Origin: Nonomuraea rhodomycinica
GTDB taxonomy: Bacteria; Actinomycetota; Actinomycetes; Streptosporangiales; Streptosporangiaceae
Assembly (NCBI RefSeq): GCF_013363995.1
Contig: NZ_JABWGO010000005.1
Span: 142,711-206,710 of the forward strand
Reading direction: 5' to 3'
Length of the DNA: 64,000 nucleotides
The notes under the pieces were generated by a model, which worked only from the letters and a program-made list of their open reading frames with translations, searched no databases and was not told where the DNA came from. The position numbers and the translations under genes were made by a program. Shown here in pieces: positions 8,311 to 15,615 of the stretch (position 1 is its first letter; every line of letters begins with the position of its first letter).

Positions 8311-9510
8311 TCAGGACGCGTAGGCGCGGGCGTACCCCTCGGCGACGCCCAGGACCTTGTTCACGTAGTCCCAGGAGTGGTTGTAGAACCAGATCGCCTT
8401 GCGCAGCTTCTGGCCGCCCTTGCCGGCGCCGTTGGCGCACAGGTAGTTGGCGGCTCCGGGCACCGCGTCGTACGGGCTCCAGATGTCGCTCTTGCCGTCG
8501 CCGTCGCCGTCCACGCCGTACACCTTCCAGGTGGCGGGCATGAACTGCATCGGCCCGAGCGCCCCTGCGCTGGACGGCCCGTTGTTGCGGCCGTGCGAGC
8601 TCTCGACCTGGCCGATGGCCGCCAGCACCGTCCACGACAGGCCGGGGCAGCGGGTGGCCGACTGCCTGTACAGCTCCAGGTAGCTGGAGGGGCGGCCGCC
8701 GGTGGCCGGCCCGGTCGTGGGCGGTCCGGCGGTCGGGGCGGTGGCGGGGGTGCGGGCCTTCTTCCGCCGCTCCGGGACGAGGGAGACGACCTGCGAGCCG
8801 GCGCCCAGCAGCTTGCGCACGCTCGCCCGGCTGATCGCGCCCTTGCCGTGCAGCAGCACCGCGACGCCGCGGGCCATCCGCAGCTCCTGGCCGCGCTCGG
8901 TGCTCACCAGGCCGTCCACGCCGCGCAGGCCGAGCGTGGCGGAGGCGCCGACGCGCAGCCGGGGTCCGCCGTCCACCTGGTACTCCGCGCCCAGGGCGAG
9001 GCCCAGCCGGCGGGTGGCGGCGGCGTCGGCGACCAGCTCGCCGCGCCCGATGGCGCTCCAGACGCCCGGGTGCGCGGCGACGGCCTTCGGCGTCCACGAC
9101 CGGAAGACGACGGGGTCCACGGCGAGCAGGTTGAGCGGGGTCCCGGACACCTGGACGGCGCCCGCGTCCACGACGGCGACCTTCTCCACGTGCTTGACCT
9201 CGGCCAGGGCGAGGCGGGTCCGTTTGGGCACCTCGCCGCGGGCGATGGCGATGACGCTGGGCGGCGTCACGGTGACGCCGGGGCCGCCGGTCGCCTGGCC
9301 GGTGTCGCTTTTGACCGGCGCGGTGGTGGGGACGAGCTGGTCGAGGCGCACCTGCTGCCGTTCGCCGAGGCGGGCCTGCCGTACGGGCTCGCGGGCCGCG
9401 ACGTCGTGCGGGTCCCCGCCGAGCAGCACGGCCACTCCCCCGCCGAGCGCCGTCAGGACGGCGACGGTGGCCGCCACGAGGAGCGTGGAGCGGAGGGGAA
9501 GATCGGACAC
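8311..9510 (-). CDS. Secreted/anchored lytic transglycosylase
   Basis: 399 residues from GTG 9510, chosen because a TAACGT box ends seven bases upstream and the protein then starts with the signal-anchor LPLRSTLLVAATVAVLTALGGGVAVLL. The central 200 residues are of unknown structure. The C-terminal domain is a lysozyme-like transglycosylase: LAAIGQVESSHG contains the catalytic Glu, followed by GALGPMQFMPATW, then DIWSPYDAVPGAANYLC and IWFYNHSWDYVNKVL, typical of MltB/SLT enzymes that cleave the MurNAc-GlcNAc bond to leave 1,6-anhydro ends. Acts in the cell wall. Just before this domain is a Pro/Thr-rich linker. Confidence 0.92.
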   Translation of the reverse strand: MSDLPLRSTLLVAATVAVLTALGGGVAVLLGGDPHDVAAREPVRQARLGERQQVRLDQLVPTTAPVKSDTGQATGGPGVTVTPPSVIAIARGEVPKRTRLALAEVKHVEKVAVVDAGAVQVSGTPLNLLAVDPVVFRSWTPKAVAAHPGVWSAIGRGELVADAAATRRLGLALGAEYQVDGGPRLRVGASATLGLRGVDGLVSTERGQELRMARGVAVLLHGKGAISRASVRKLLGAGSQVVSLVPERRKKARTPATAPTAGPPTTGPATGGRPSSYLELYRQSATRCPGLSWTVLAAIGQVESSHGRNNGPSSAGALGPMQFMPATWKVYGVDGDGDGKSDIWSPYDAVPGAANYLCANGAGKGGQKLRKAIWFYNHSWDYVNKVLGVAEGYARAYAS

Positions 9511-9517
9511 GCGGGAC

Positions 9518-9523
9518 ACGTTA
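9518..9523 (-). promoter_or_regulatory. -10 box TAACGT, leaderless transglycosylase gene
   Basis: TAACGT seven bases before GTG 9510; no ribosome-binding site intervenes. It supports the shorter start over an in-frame start at 9567. Confidence 0.55.
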
Positions 9524-9602
9524 GCCGAATCGGCGGGAAAATCCGGTGCCGAACGGACATCGCCCATGACAAGGTGGGCGGGCGACGACAGGAGGGTATG
9601 AG

Positions 9603-10805
9603 GTGGTCGGGCCTTACCGGGGGTTGTTCGACGGGCCCGGCGTCAAGGGATTCGTGCTGGCCGGATTCGTCGGCCGGATGCCGATGTCCATGCTGGGCAT
9701 CGGCATCGTGCTGCTGATCTCGGGGCTCACCGAGTCGTACGCCACGGCCGGCGCCGTGGCCGCCACCACGAACCTCTCCTTCGCGGTCGCCGCCCCGATG
9801 AGCGGGCGGCTCGTGGACCGCTTCGGCCAGACCCGCATCATCGTCCCCCTGGCCTCGCTCAACGCGCTCGCGCTGGCCGCGCTCATGCTGAGCGCGGGGC
9901 TGCGCCTGCCCGAGTGGACGCTGTACGCCGCGGCGCTGCTGGTCGGCGCCACCTCGTTGTCGCTCGGCTCGATGGTGCGGGCCCGCTGGTCGGCCCTGCA
10001 CGGCGGCTCGCCGCGGCTGCACACGGCGTTCGCGTTCGAGTCCGTGGTCGACGAGGTGATCTTCGTCACGGGTCCGGCGCTGGTCACCGTCCTCGCCACC
10101 GAGATCAACCCGTACGCGGGGCTGACGGTGGCGCTGGTGTGCATGCTCGGCGGGTCGCTGGCGCTGGCCGGGCAGCGGGGGACGCAGCCGCCCGTGCAGG
10201 CCGTCCGGGGCGGCGGCGGCACGCCCATCCTCATCCCCGGCGTCGCCCTGCTGGCCTGCGTCTACCTGGGGCTCGGCGCGGTGTTCGGCTCGGTGGACCT
10301 GATCACGGTGGCGTTCGCCGAGGAGCACGGCGTGAAGGGGGCGGCCGGGTTCCTGCTGGCGGCGTTCGCGGGCGGGTCGATGGTCTCGGGCCTGTGGTTC
10401 GGGTCGCGGCACTGGAGGATCTCGCTGCGCGGGCGTTTCCTGCGGGCGCTCGCGGTGTTCGTGGCGGGGCTGACGCCGCTGACGTTCATCGGCGCCCCGT
10501 GGGTCATGGCGGGCTTCCTCTTCCTGGCCGGGCTGGCGATCTCGCCGACGCTCATCACGGGCTTCTCGCTGACCGAGCGGCTGGTGCCGCCGTCCCTGCT
10601 CACGGAGGGGATGGCCTGGATCTCCACCTCCATCGGGTTCGGGGTGGCGCTCGGCGCGTGGGCCGGCGGCCGGCTCACCGAAGCGGTCGGCGCGTCACAC
10701 GCGTACCTCTTCGCTCTGGCCGCCGCGTTCCTGGCGGCGCTCGTGGGCGCGGCAGGTTCGGGTTTGCTGAGACTTCCCGAAGCGGCTTCACCGGCCGAGA
10801 GGTGA
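9603..10805 (+). CDS. MFS transporter
   Basis: 400 residues with about twelve hydrophobic helices and a MFS-type loop between helices 2 and 3 (MSGRLVDRFGQTRI). GTG 9603 has GGAGGG upstream. The two halves are separated by a short cytoplasmic loop near residue 200 (GQRGTQPPVQAVRGGGG). The family exports or imports small molecules by proton coupling; nothing here fixes the substrate. It stands alone between a divergent transglycosylase and a polysaccharide deacetylase. The absence of the 14-helix drug-efflux motif C makes a simple drug-efflux call unsafe. Confidence 0.9.
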   Translation: MVGPYRGLFDGPGVKGFVLAGFVGRMPMSMLGIGIVLLISGLTESYATAGAVAATTNLSFAVAAPMSGRLVDRFGQTRIIVPLASLNALALAALMLSAGLRLPEWTLYAAALLVGATSLSLGSMVRARWSALHGGSPRLHTAFAFESVVDEVIFVTGPALVTVLATEINPYAGLTVALVCMLGGSLALAGQRGTQPPVQAVRGGGGTPILIPGVALLACVYLGLGAVFGSVDLITVAFAEEHGVKGAAGFLLAAFAGGSMVSGLWFGSRHWRISLRGRFLRALAVFVAGLTPLTFIGAPWVMAGFLFLAGLAISPTLITGFSLTERLVPPSLLTEGMAWISTSIGFGVALGAWAGGRLTEAVGASHAYLFALAAAFLAALVGAAGSGLLRLPEAASPAER

Positions 10806-10848
10806 TCCGCTAACGTCGGGACATCCCTCGCAACACCCTTCACATTGG

Positions 10849-11619
10849 ATGCTTTTCGTTATGTCCCGACAAAAGAGTTCACTACTGGCCATCGCGGCTG
10901 TCACGCTCGCCCTGACACCGGTGCCCGCGCTGGCCCAGACCCCGACCCCCACGCCGGCCCCCAAGCCGGCGGTGGCCGCCAAGAAGACGCCGGTGGACTG
11001 CGAGCAGGTCAAGTGCCTCGCGCTGACCTTCGACGACGGCCCCGGCAAGTACGCGGGCACGCTCCTCGACACGCTCAAGAAGTACGACGCCAAGGCGACG
11101 TTCTTCCTGGAGGGCCAGTACGTGAAGGCCCGTCCGGCCTACGTCAAGCGCATGGTCCAGGAGGGCCACGAGGTCGGCAACCACAGCTACACGCATCCTG
11201 ACTTCACCAAGCTCGAACCGGCGGCCATCCGGAACGAGATCCAGAAGACGCAGGACGCCGTGAAGAAGGCCGCGGGCGTCGAGCCCAAGCTGCTGCGCCC
11301 GCCGTACGGGCTGGCCGACATCCAGGTCTCCGAGGTCGCCGCCGAGTTCGACATGCCGATCATCCTCTGGACGGCCGGCTCCCGCGACTGGGACACCAAG
11401 AACGTCGACTCCATCAAGAAGCAGACGCTGGCGGTGGCCGAGCAGGACGGCATCATCCTCATGCACGACTGGGTGAAGCAGACCGTGGACGCCATGCCGT
11501 CGCTGATCAAGACGCTGCAGGCCAAGGGTTACCACCTGGTCACGGTGTCGGACGTCGTGAAGCGGCAGAACCTCCAGCCCGGCGACGCCTTCCCGCTTCC
11601 GGAAGGCTGGCAAAACTGA
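10849..11619 (+). CDS. Secreted polysaccharide deacetylase (NodB domain, CE4)
   Basis: 256 residues with a signal peptide (KSSLLAIAAVTLALTPVPALA) cleaved near residue 30, then a NodB domain. The metal site is complete: TFDDGPG (Asp-Asp), HSYTHPDF (HxxxH), and the late motifs LLRPPYG and IILMHDW that complete the active site. CE4 enzymes remove acetyl groups from peptidoglycan or chitin-like glycans outside the cell. ATG 10849 and ATG 10861 are both possible; the second gives a cleaner signal peptide. Together with the nearby transglycosylase it suggests wall remodelling, but the genes are on opposite strands. Confidence 0.93.
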   Translation: MLFVMSRQKSSLLAIAAVTLALTPVPALAQTPTPTPAPKPAVAAKKTPVDCEQVKCLALTFDDGPGKYAGTLLDTLKKYDAKATFFLEGQYVKARPAYVKRMVQEGHEVGNHSYTHPDFTKLEPAAIRNEIQKTQDAVKKAAGVEPKLLRPPYGLADIQVSEVAAEFDMPIILWTAGSRDWDTKNVDSIKKQTLAVAEQDGIILMHDWVKQTVDAMPSLIKTLQAKGYHLVTVSDVVKRQNLQPGDAFPLPEGWQN

Positions 11620-11661
11620 GTATCGTTCACGTTTGACGGAACGAGCCTCGAAGGGGTGTCC

Positions 11662-12942
11662 ATGGTCTTCACGAACTGGGCCCGCAACCAGTCGGTCACC
11701 CCTCACGAGGTGCGCACGCCCGCCTCGGCGGAGGAGGTCGCGCGCGCGGTGCGCGACGCCGCCGCGGCCGGGCGGCGCGTCCGCATGGTCGGAACGGGCC
11801 ACTCCTTCACCGGGGTGGCCCTCACCGACGGCCTCCTGCTGCGGCCCACGGCGCTCAGCGGCGTGCGCTCCTTCGACGGCGACCGCGTCACCGTGCTCGC
11901 CGGCACGCCGCTCAAGCTCCTCAACGAGCGGCTGCACGAGCGCGGCCTGGCCCTGGCCAACATGGGCGACATCACCGAGCAGACCGTCGCCGGCGCCATC
12001 CAGACCGGCACCCACGGCACGGGCCGCGACAGCGGCGGCCTCGCCGACCAGGTCACCGAGCTGGAGCTGGTGCTCGCCGACGGCTCCCTGACCACGGCCG
12101 TCCCCGGCGACGACCTGTTCGACGCCGCCCGGGTCGGGCTGGGGGCGCTCGGCGTGCTGACCGCCGTGACGTTCCGGGTGGAGCCCGCGTTCCTGCTGCG
12201 CAACCGGCGCCGCCGGGCCACCCTGACCGGCATCCTCGACACGCTCGACCAGATCACCGCCGGCAACGAGCACCTCGACTTCTTCTGGCTGCCGCACACC
12301 GACGCGTGCCTGGTCAAGACCAACAACCGCGACCCGGGGCCGCCCAGCCCGCCCGGCGCGTTCAAGCACTGGCTGGACAACGTCTTCCTGGAGAACACCC
12401 TCTTCGGCGCCGCCTGCGCCACCGGCGCCCGCTTCCCCGCGCTCATCCCGCGCATCAACGCCGTCAGCGCGGCGGCGCTCGGCGACTCCGAGGCGGTCGA
12501 CGCCTCCTACCGGGTCTTCACCTCCCGGCGCGACGTGCGGTTCCTGGAGATGGAGTACGCCGTGCCGCGCGAACACCTCGCCCAGGCGCTGCGCGAGACC
12601 CGCGACCTGGTCGACCGGATGGACTGGAAGATCACCTTCCCGGTGGAGGTGCGCGTGTCGCCGCCGAGCGACGCGTGGCTGTCCACCGCGTACGGGCGGG
12701 CGACCGGGTACATCGCCTGCCACATGTACCGGCCGACCCCGCACCCGGCGTACTTCGAGGGCGTCGAGGAGATCATGGTCCGGCTGGGCGGACGGCCGCA
12801 CTGGGGCAAGCTGCACACGCGGGACGCCGCGTACCTGAAGGGCGTCTACCCCCGCTTCGCGGACTTCCTGGCCCTGCGCGACCGGCTGGACCCGGACCGC
12901 CTGTTCGCCAACGACTACCTGGACCAGGTCCTCGGCCCCTGA
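11662..12942 (+). CDS. FAD-dependent sugar-lactone/alditol oxidase (D-arabinono-1,4-lactone oxidase family)
   Basis: 426 residues from ATG 11662; GAAGGGG lies six to seven bases upstream, better placed than for the GTG at 11656. N-terminal FAD-binding PCMH domain with RMVGTGHSFTG, whose His is the position of covalent flavin attachment in alditol oxidase, and TVAGAIQTGTHGTG; C-terminal ALO domain ending in RPHWGKLHTRDAAYLKGVYPR (given in part) and DRLFANDYL. Length and C-terminal motifs resemble the mycobacterial L-gulono-1,4-lactone dehydrogenase as closely as AldO, so the substrate is open: a sugar lactone or an alditol. Cytoplasmic; no operon partner. Confidence 0.88.
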   Translation: MVFTNWARNQSVTPHEVRTPASAEEVARAVRDAAAAGRRVRMVGTGHSFTGVALTDGLLLRPTALSGVRSFDGDRVTVLAGTPLKLLNERLHERGLALANMGDITEQTVAGAIQTGTHGTGRDSGGLADQVTELELVLADGSLTTAVPGDDLFDAARVGLGALGVLTAVTFRVEPAFLLRNRRRRATLTGILDTLDQITAGNEHLDFFWLPHTDACLVKTNNRDPGPPSPPGAFKHWLDNVFLENTLFGAACATGARFPALIPRINAVSAAALGDSEAVDASYRVFTSRRDVRFLEMEYAVPREHLAQALRETRDLVDRMDWKITFPVEVRVSPPSDAWLSTAYGRATGYIACHMYRPTPHPAYFEGVEEIMVRLGGRPHWGKLHTRDAAYLKGVYPRFADFLALRDRLDPDRLFANDYLDQVLGP

Positions 12943-12945
12943 CCC

Positions 12946-14145
12946 TCACTGCGGGATGACCTCGTCGGTGTCGGGCCGCGGCTCCTCCTGCCCCACGTCC
13001 GGCTCGGTGGGCTCCTCCGGCGGCGCGCTCGTGGCGGACTCGGTCGGGCGGGCCGGGCCGGTCTGCGTGCGCGTGCCCGTCGGGGCGGGGGTGGGCGTGG
13101 CCGTGGCGGTGCTCGTGGCCCGGGTGCGCGAGGGCGTCGCCGTGGGGCTGGGGGTGGCGCTGGGCGTCGCGGGCTCGGCGGTGGCGGTGCGGTCGTCCCT
13201 GGTGGGGACGGGCGCGCTGGCCCGCGGGGCGGGGTCGTGGCCGCCGTCGTCCCGGCGTACCGGGGCGACCTTCTGCTTGGCGGCGGGCACCTGGCCGGTG
13301 AGCTGCTCGTGGACCGTCGTGTGGGCGAGGCCCTGGTAGGCGAGGATGCTGCCCATGCTGACCCCGAACACCACGCCCGCGGCCACGGCCACCTTCCCCC
13401 AGGCGGGCACGCGCCGCAGAGGGGCGCGGGTGACCGCGGGGGGCGGAGCGGCGCCGGGGCCGGGGTGCGCCGGAAGCGCCGCGGTGACGTCGGCGGCTTG
13501 CGGGGGAAGCGGCGTTGTGGCGGTGCCGGCCTGTGCGGGAAGCGCCGCGGTGACGTCACGAGCCTGCGCGGGAAGCGCGGCGGTGACGTCACGGGTCTGC
13601 GCGGGGAGCGCCGCGGTGACGGCGGCCTGCGCGGGAAGGGGTGCGGTCGCCTCGGTGGCGGACGGGAGCGCGGCGGGGGCGAGTGCGGTGGAGGCGGTCA
13701 CGGCGGGCATCACCACGGTCGCGTCGTCCGCCGCAGCGCCCCGCCCGGCCTCCCGCACGCCCGGGTGAGCGGCGGCGGGCTGAACGGCTGCGGCTTGAAC
13801 GGCGGTGGCCTGAACGGTTGTGGTCTGAACGGCTGTGGCCTGAACGGTTGTGGCCTGAACGGCTGTGGCGAGCGCGCCCTGCTCCGCGCCCTCCTGGTCT
13901 CCGTCCTCCCACTCCTGGCGGCGCCGGACGATCGACGTCCGCCGGATGACCTGGTCGCCGGTCTGCTTGAGATAGTGCGTGTAGACCGCGGTGCCGACCG
14001 TGCTGGCCACGCTGACCACGGCGGCGCCTATCACCGTTCCCGCGACCCCCAGGTAGGACGCCGCCACCGCGGCCGTCACCGACGCGAGGGCGCTTCCCCC
14101 GATCTGCGGCACGCTCAGCTCGAACTTCCGCTGCTCGCCGCCCAT
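12946..14145 (-). CDS. Low-complexity single-pass membrane protein with pentapeptide and 11-residue repeats
   Basis: 399 residues. Residues 1-65 are a Gly/Ala/Val-rich hydrophobic segment (SALASVTAAVAASYLGVAGT) ending in a basic stretch; a Pro/Ala/Thr-rich middle contains seven AVQAT-type pentads (DNA 13766-13870) and several DVTAALPAQAR units (DNA about 13470-13650); a second membrane helix lies near residue 255 (VAVAAGVVFGVSMGSILAY); the tail is Thr/Pro/Ser-rich with an acidic end. The N-terminal block occurs in other actinomycete proteins to my knowledge, but no function is established. It faces the oxidase gene with only three bases between stops. Confidence 0.75.
   Translation of the reverse strand: MGGEQRKFELSVPQIGGSALASVTAAVAASYLGVAGTVIGAAVVSVASTVGTAVYTHYLKQTGDQVIRRTSIVRRRQEWEDGDQEGAEQGALATAVQATTVQATAVQTTTVQATAVQAAAVQPAAAHPGVREAGRGAAADDATVVMPAVTASTALAPAALPSATEATAPLPAQAAVTAALPAQTRDVTAALPAQARDVTAALPAQAGTATTPLPPQAADVTAALPAHPGPGAAPPPAVTRAPLRRVPAWGKVAVAAGVVFGVSMGSILAYQGLAHTTVHEQLTGQVPAAKQKVAPVRRDDGGHDPAPRASAPVPTRDDRTATAEPATPSATPSPTATPSRTRATSTATATPTPAPTGTRTQTGPARPTESATSAPPEEPTEPDVGQEEPRPDTDEVIPQ
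13766..13870. repeat. 15-bp tandem repeat, seven copies, coding
   Basis: Units of the form TGAACGGYTGTGGCC start at 13766, 13781, 13796, 13811, 13826, 13841 and 13856. The unit is a multiple of three and encodes an Ala-Thr-Ala-Val-Gln pentad on the minus strand. Confidence 0.9.
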
Positions 14146-14260
14146 GCCTCGGATCAGTCCTCTCTCTCGTCATGCGTTAGGTAAAGAGCTTCCTCGTGAA
14201 TAGACGCGAGCGCGTGTCCTGTTGTTCCTGTGACCTGGGTGACAGGCACCCTCAGGGCTC

Positions 14261-15454
14261 GTGCTCCGACGATCAGGCCCGCGCTTCGAGCGCGTCGACC
14301 CGCGTGTCCCCCTGACGTGCACGCGTGGCCCCCTCTTGCGTGTCCGGCCGGTCCTGCGTGTCCGGCCCGTGTTCGGTGTCAGGTCCGCCTTCCGCGTCAG
14401 GCGCGCCTTCCGCGTCAGGTCCGTGTACGTCGCCGCCGCCGTGGCGACGGCCGCGGCCACGGTGGCGTCCCCCGCGATGACGGCCGCCTCGGGAGTGGCC
14501 GCCCGCCCCGTCCTGGCCGAGAACGCCCGGCCGTACCTCGTGACGGCGCGGGACCGGGCCGCCGCGCGTGATCTCGTCGGCGAGGTGCGCTGGCGGGTGC
14601 GGCGGTACTACACGGCGGCGCTGCCGGGGTTCGCGACGTGGCTGACCGCCTCCGAGGTGGGCGAACTGCGCGCCGACCCGCGCGTACGGGCCGTCGAGCC
14701 GGACGTGCCGACCTGGCCGCTCCCCCAGCGGGCCGCCACACCGGGGAACGCCGAGCGGGACGCCTCCGCGGGCGGCGGGGTGACGGTGTACGTGGTTGAC
14801 AGCGGTCTGGACGTGGACCGGGAGGAGTTCGGGGACCGGGCCTGGCACGCGTTCGACGCCACGGGCGGCACCGGCGACGACTGCACCGGCCACGGCACGC
14901 GCGCGGCGCGCCTGGTCGCGGGGCGGGAGCACGGGGTGGCGCCGCGGGCCGGGATCGCCTCGGTGCGAGTGCTGGGCTGCGGCGCGACCGGCAGCCTCTC
15001 GGACACGATCGCCGGGCTCGACTGGGTGCGCCGGCATGCCCGCCGGCCCGCCGTCACCGTCCTCGGCGTCACCGCCACCCCCACGCACTCCGGCCCGGGG
15101 TCGCATACCACGGGTTCGACATCACCTGCCACAGGGACGACCTCACCGTCCGCGGGCTGGACCTTGCCGGCCACGGGGTCGAGCACCCGTACCACCGGGT
15201 CGGCGACGCTGGACACGGCCGTGCGGCGGCTCGCCCGCGCCGGCGTCCCCGTCGCGACGAGCCCCGAGGAGGCCGCCGCCGCCGTCCGCAATCTTCGCCC
15301 CCACGACCGGACCTCCCGCGTCGGCGACCTCCCAGACCCGGGGCTCCACCTCTCCACCTTTCCCTCCACTCGTGCCTCTTCGCCGAAGTGGACGGCGGGA
15401 ACGGCCGCCATTCGCCAGAATCCGTCGAGGACTCTCCGGACCGGCGGGCTCTGA
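14261..15454 (+). CDS. Degenerate subtilisin-like (S8) protease, catalytic Ser missing
   Basis: 397 residues from GTG 14261; GTG 14423 is an alternative that starts directly at the hydrophobic segment YVAAAVATAAATVAS. An inhibitor-I9-like propeptide (LTASEVGELRADPRVRAVEPD) precedes the S8 domain. The catalytic Asp is in TVYVVDSGLD (about residue 180) and His in CTGHGTRAARLVAG (about 211). After that the domain decays: the usual Asn-bearing AAGN is replaced by VATSPEE, a Thr/Ser/Gly-rich insert sits in the core, and no GTSMA motif with the nucleophile exists near the end (AGTAAIRQNP is the best remnant). It is probably catalytically dead or a decaying gene. Confidence 0.7.
   Translation: MLRRSGPRFERVDPRVPLTCTRGPLLRVRPVLRVRPVFGVRSAFRVRRAFRVRSVYVAAAVATAAATVASPAMTAASGVAARPVLAENARPYLVTARDRAAARDLVGEVRWRVRRYYTAALPGFATWLTASEVGELRADPRVRAVEPDVPTWPLPQRAATPGNAERDASAGGGVTVYVVDSGLDVDREEFGDRAWHAFDATGGTGDDCTGHGTRAARLVAGREHGVAPRAGIASVRVLGCGATGSLSDTIAGLDWVRRHARRPAVTVLGVTATPTHSGPGSHTTGSTSPATGTTSPSAGWTLPATGSSTRTTGSATLDTAVRRLARAGVPVATSPEEAAAAVRNLRPHDRTSRVGDLPDPGLHLSTFPSTRASSPKWTAGTAAIRQNPSRTLRTGGL
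14337..14426. repeat. 18-bp tandem repeat, five copies
   Basis: Five consecutive 18-bp units run from 14337 to 14426, at the 5' end of the subtilase frame (encoding RVRPVL / RVRPVF-like hexads if the long start is used). The repeats lie where the start is uncertain. Confidence 0.8.
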
Positions 15455-15615
15455 AAAGGATGGAAACGACAAATGTGACCGGCGTCACATCGTCCCGGGG
15501 CTATCCCAGGAAGGCGATGTTCGGACATGCCGGGTACGGTGCTGGCAGGCAACCGGCACACGCGAGAGACTCAAGGGTCCGGGGGAAGAATGAGCACGCT
15601 GACGAAGGGACTCGC

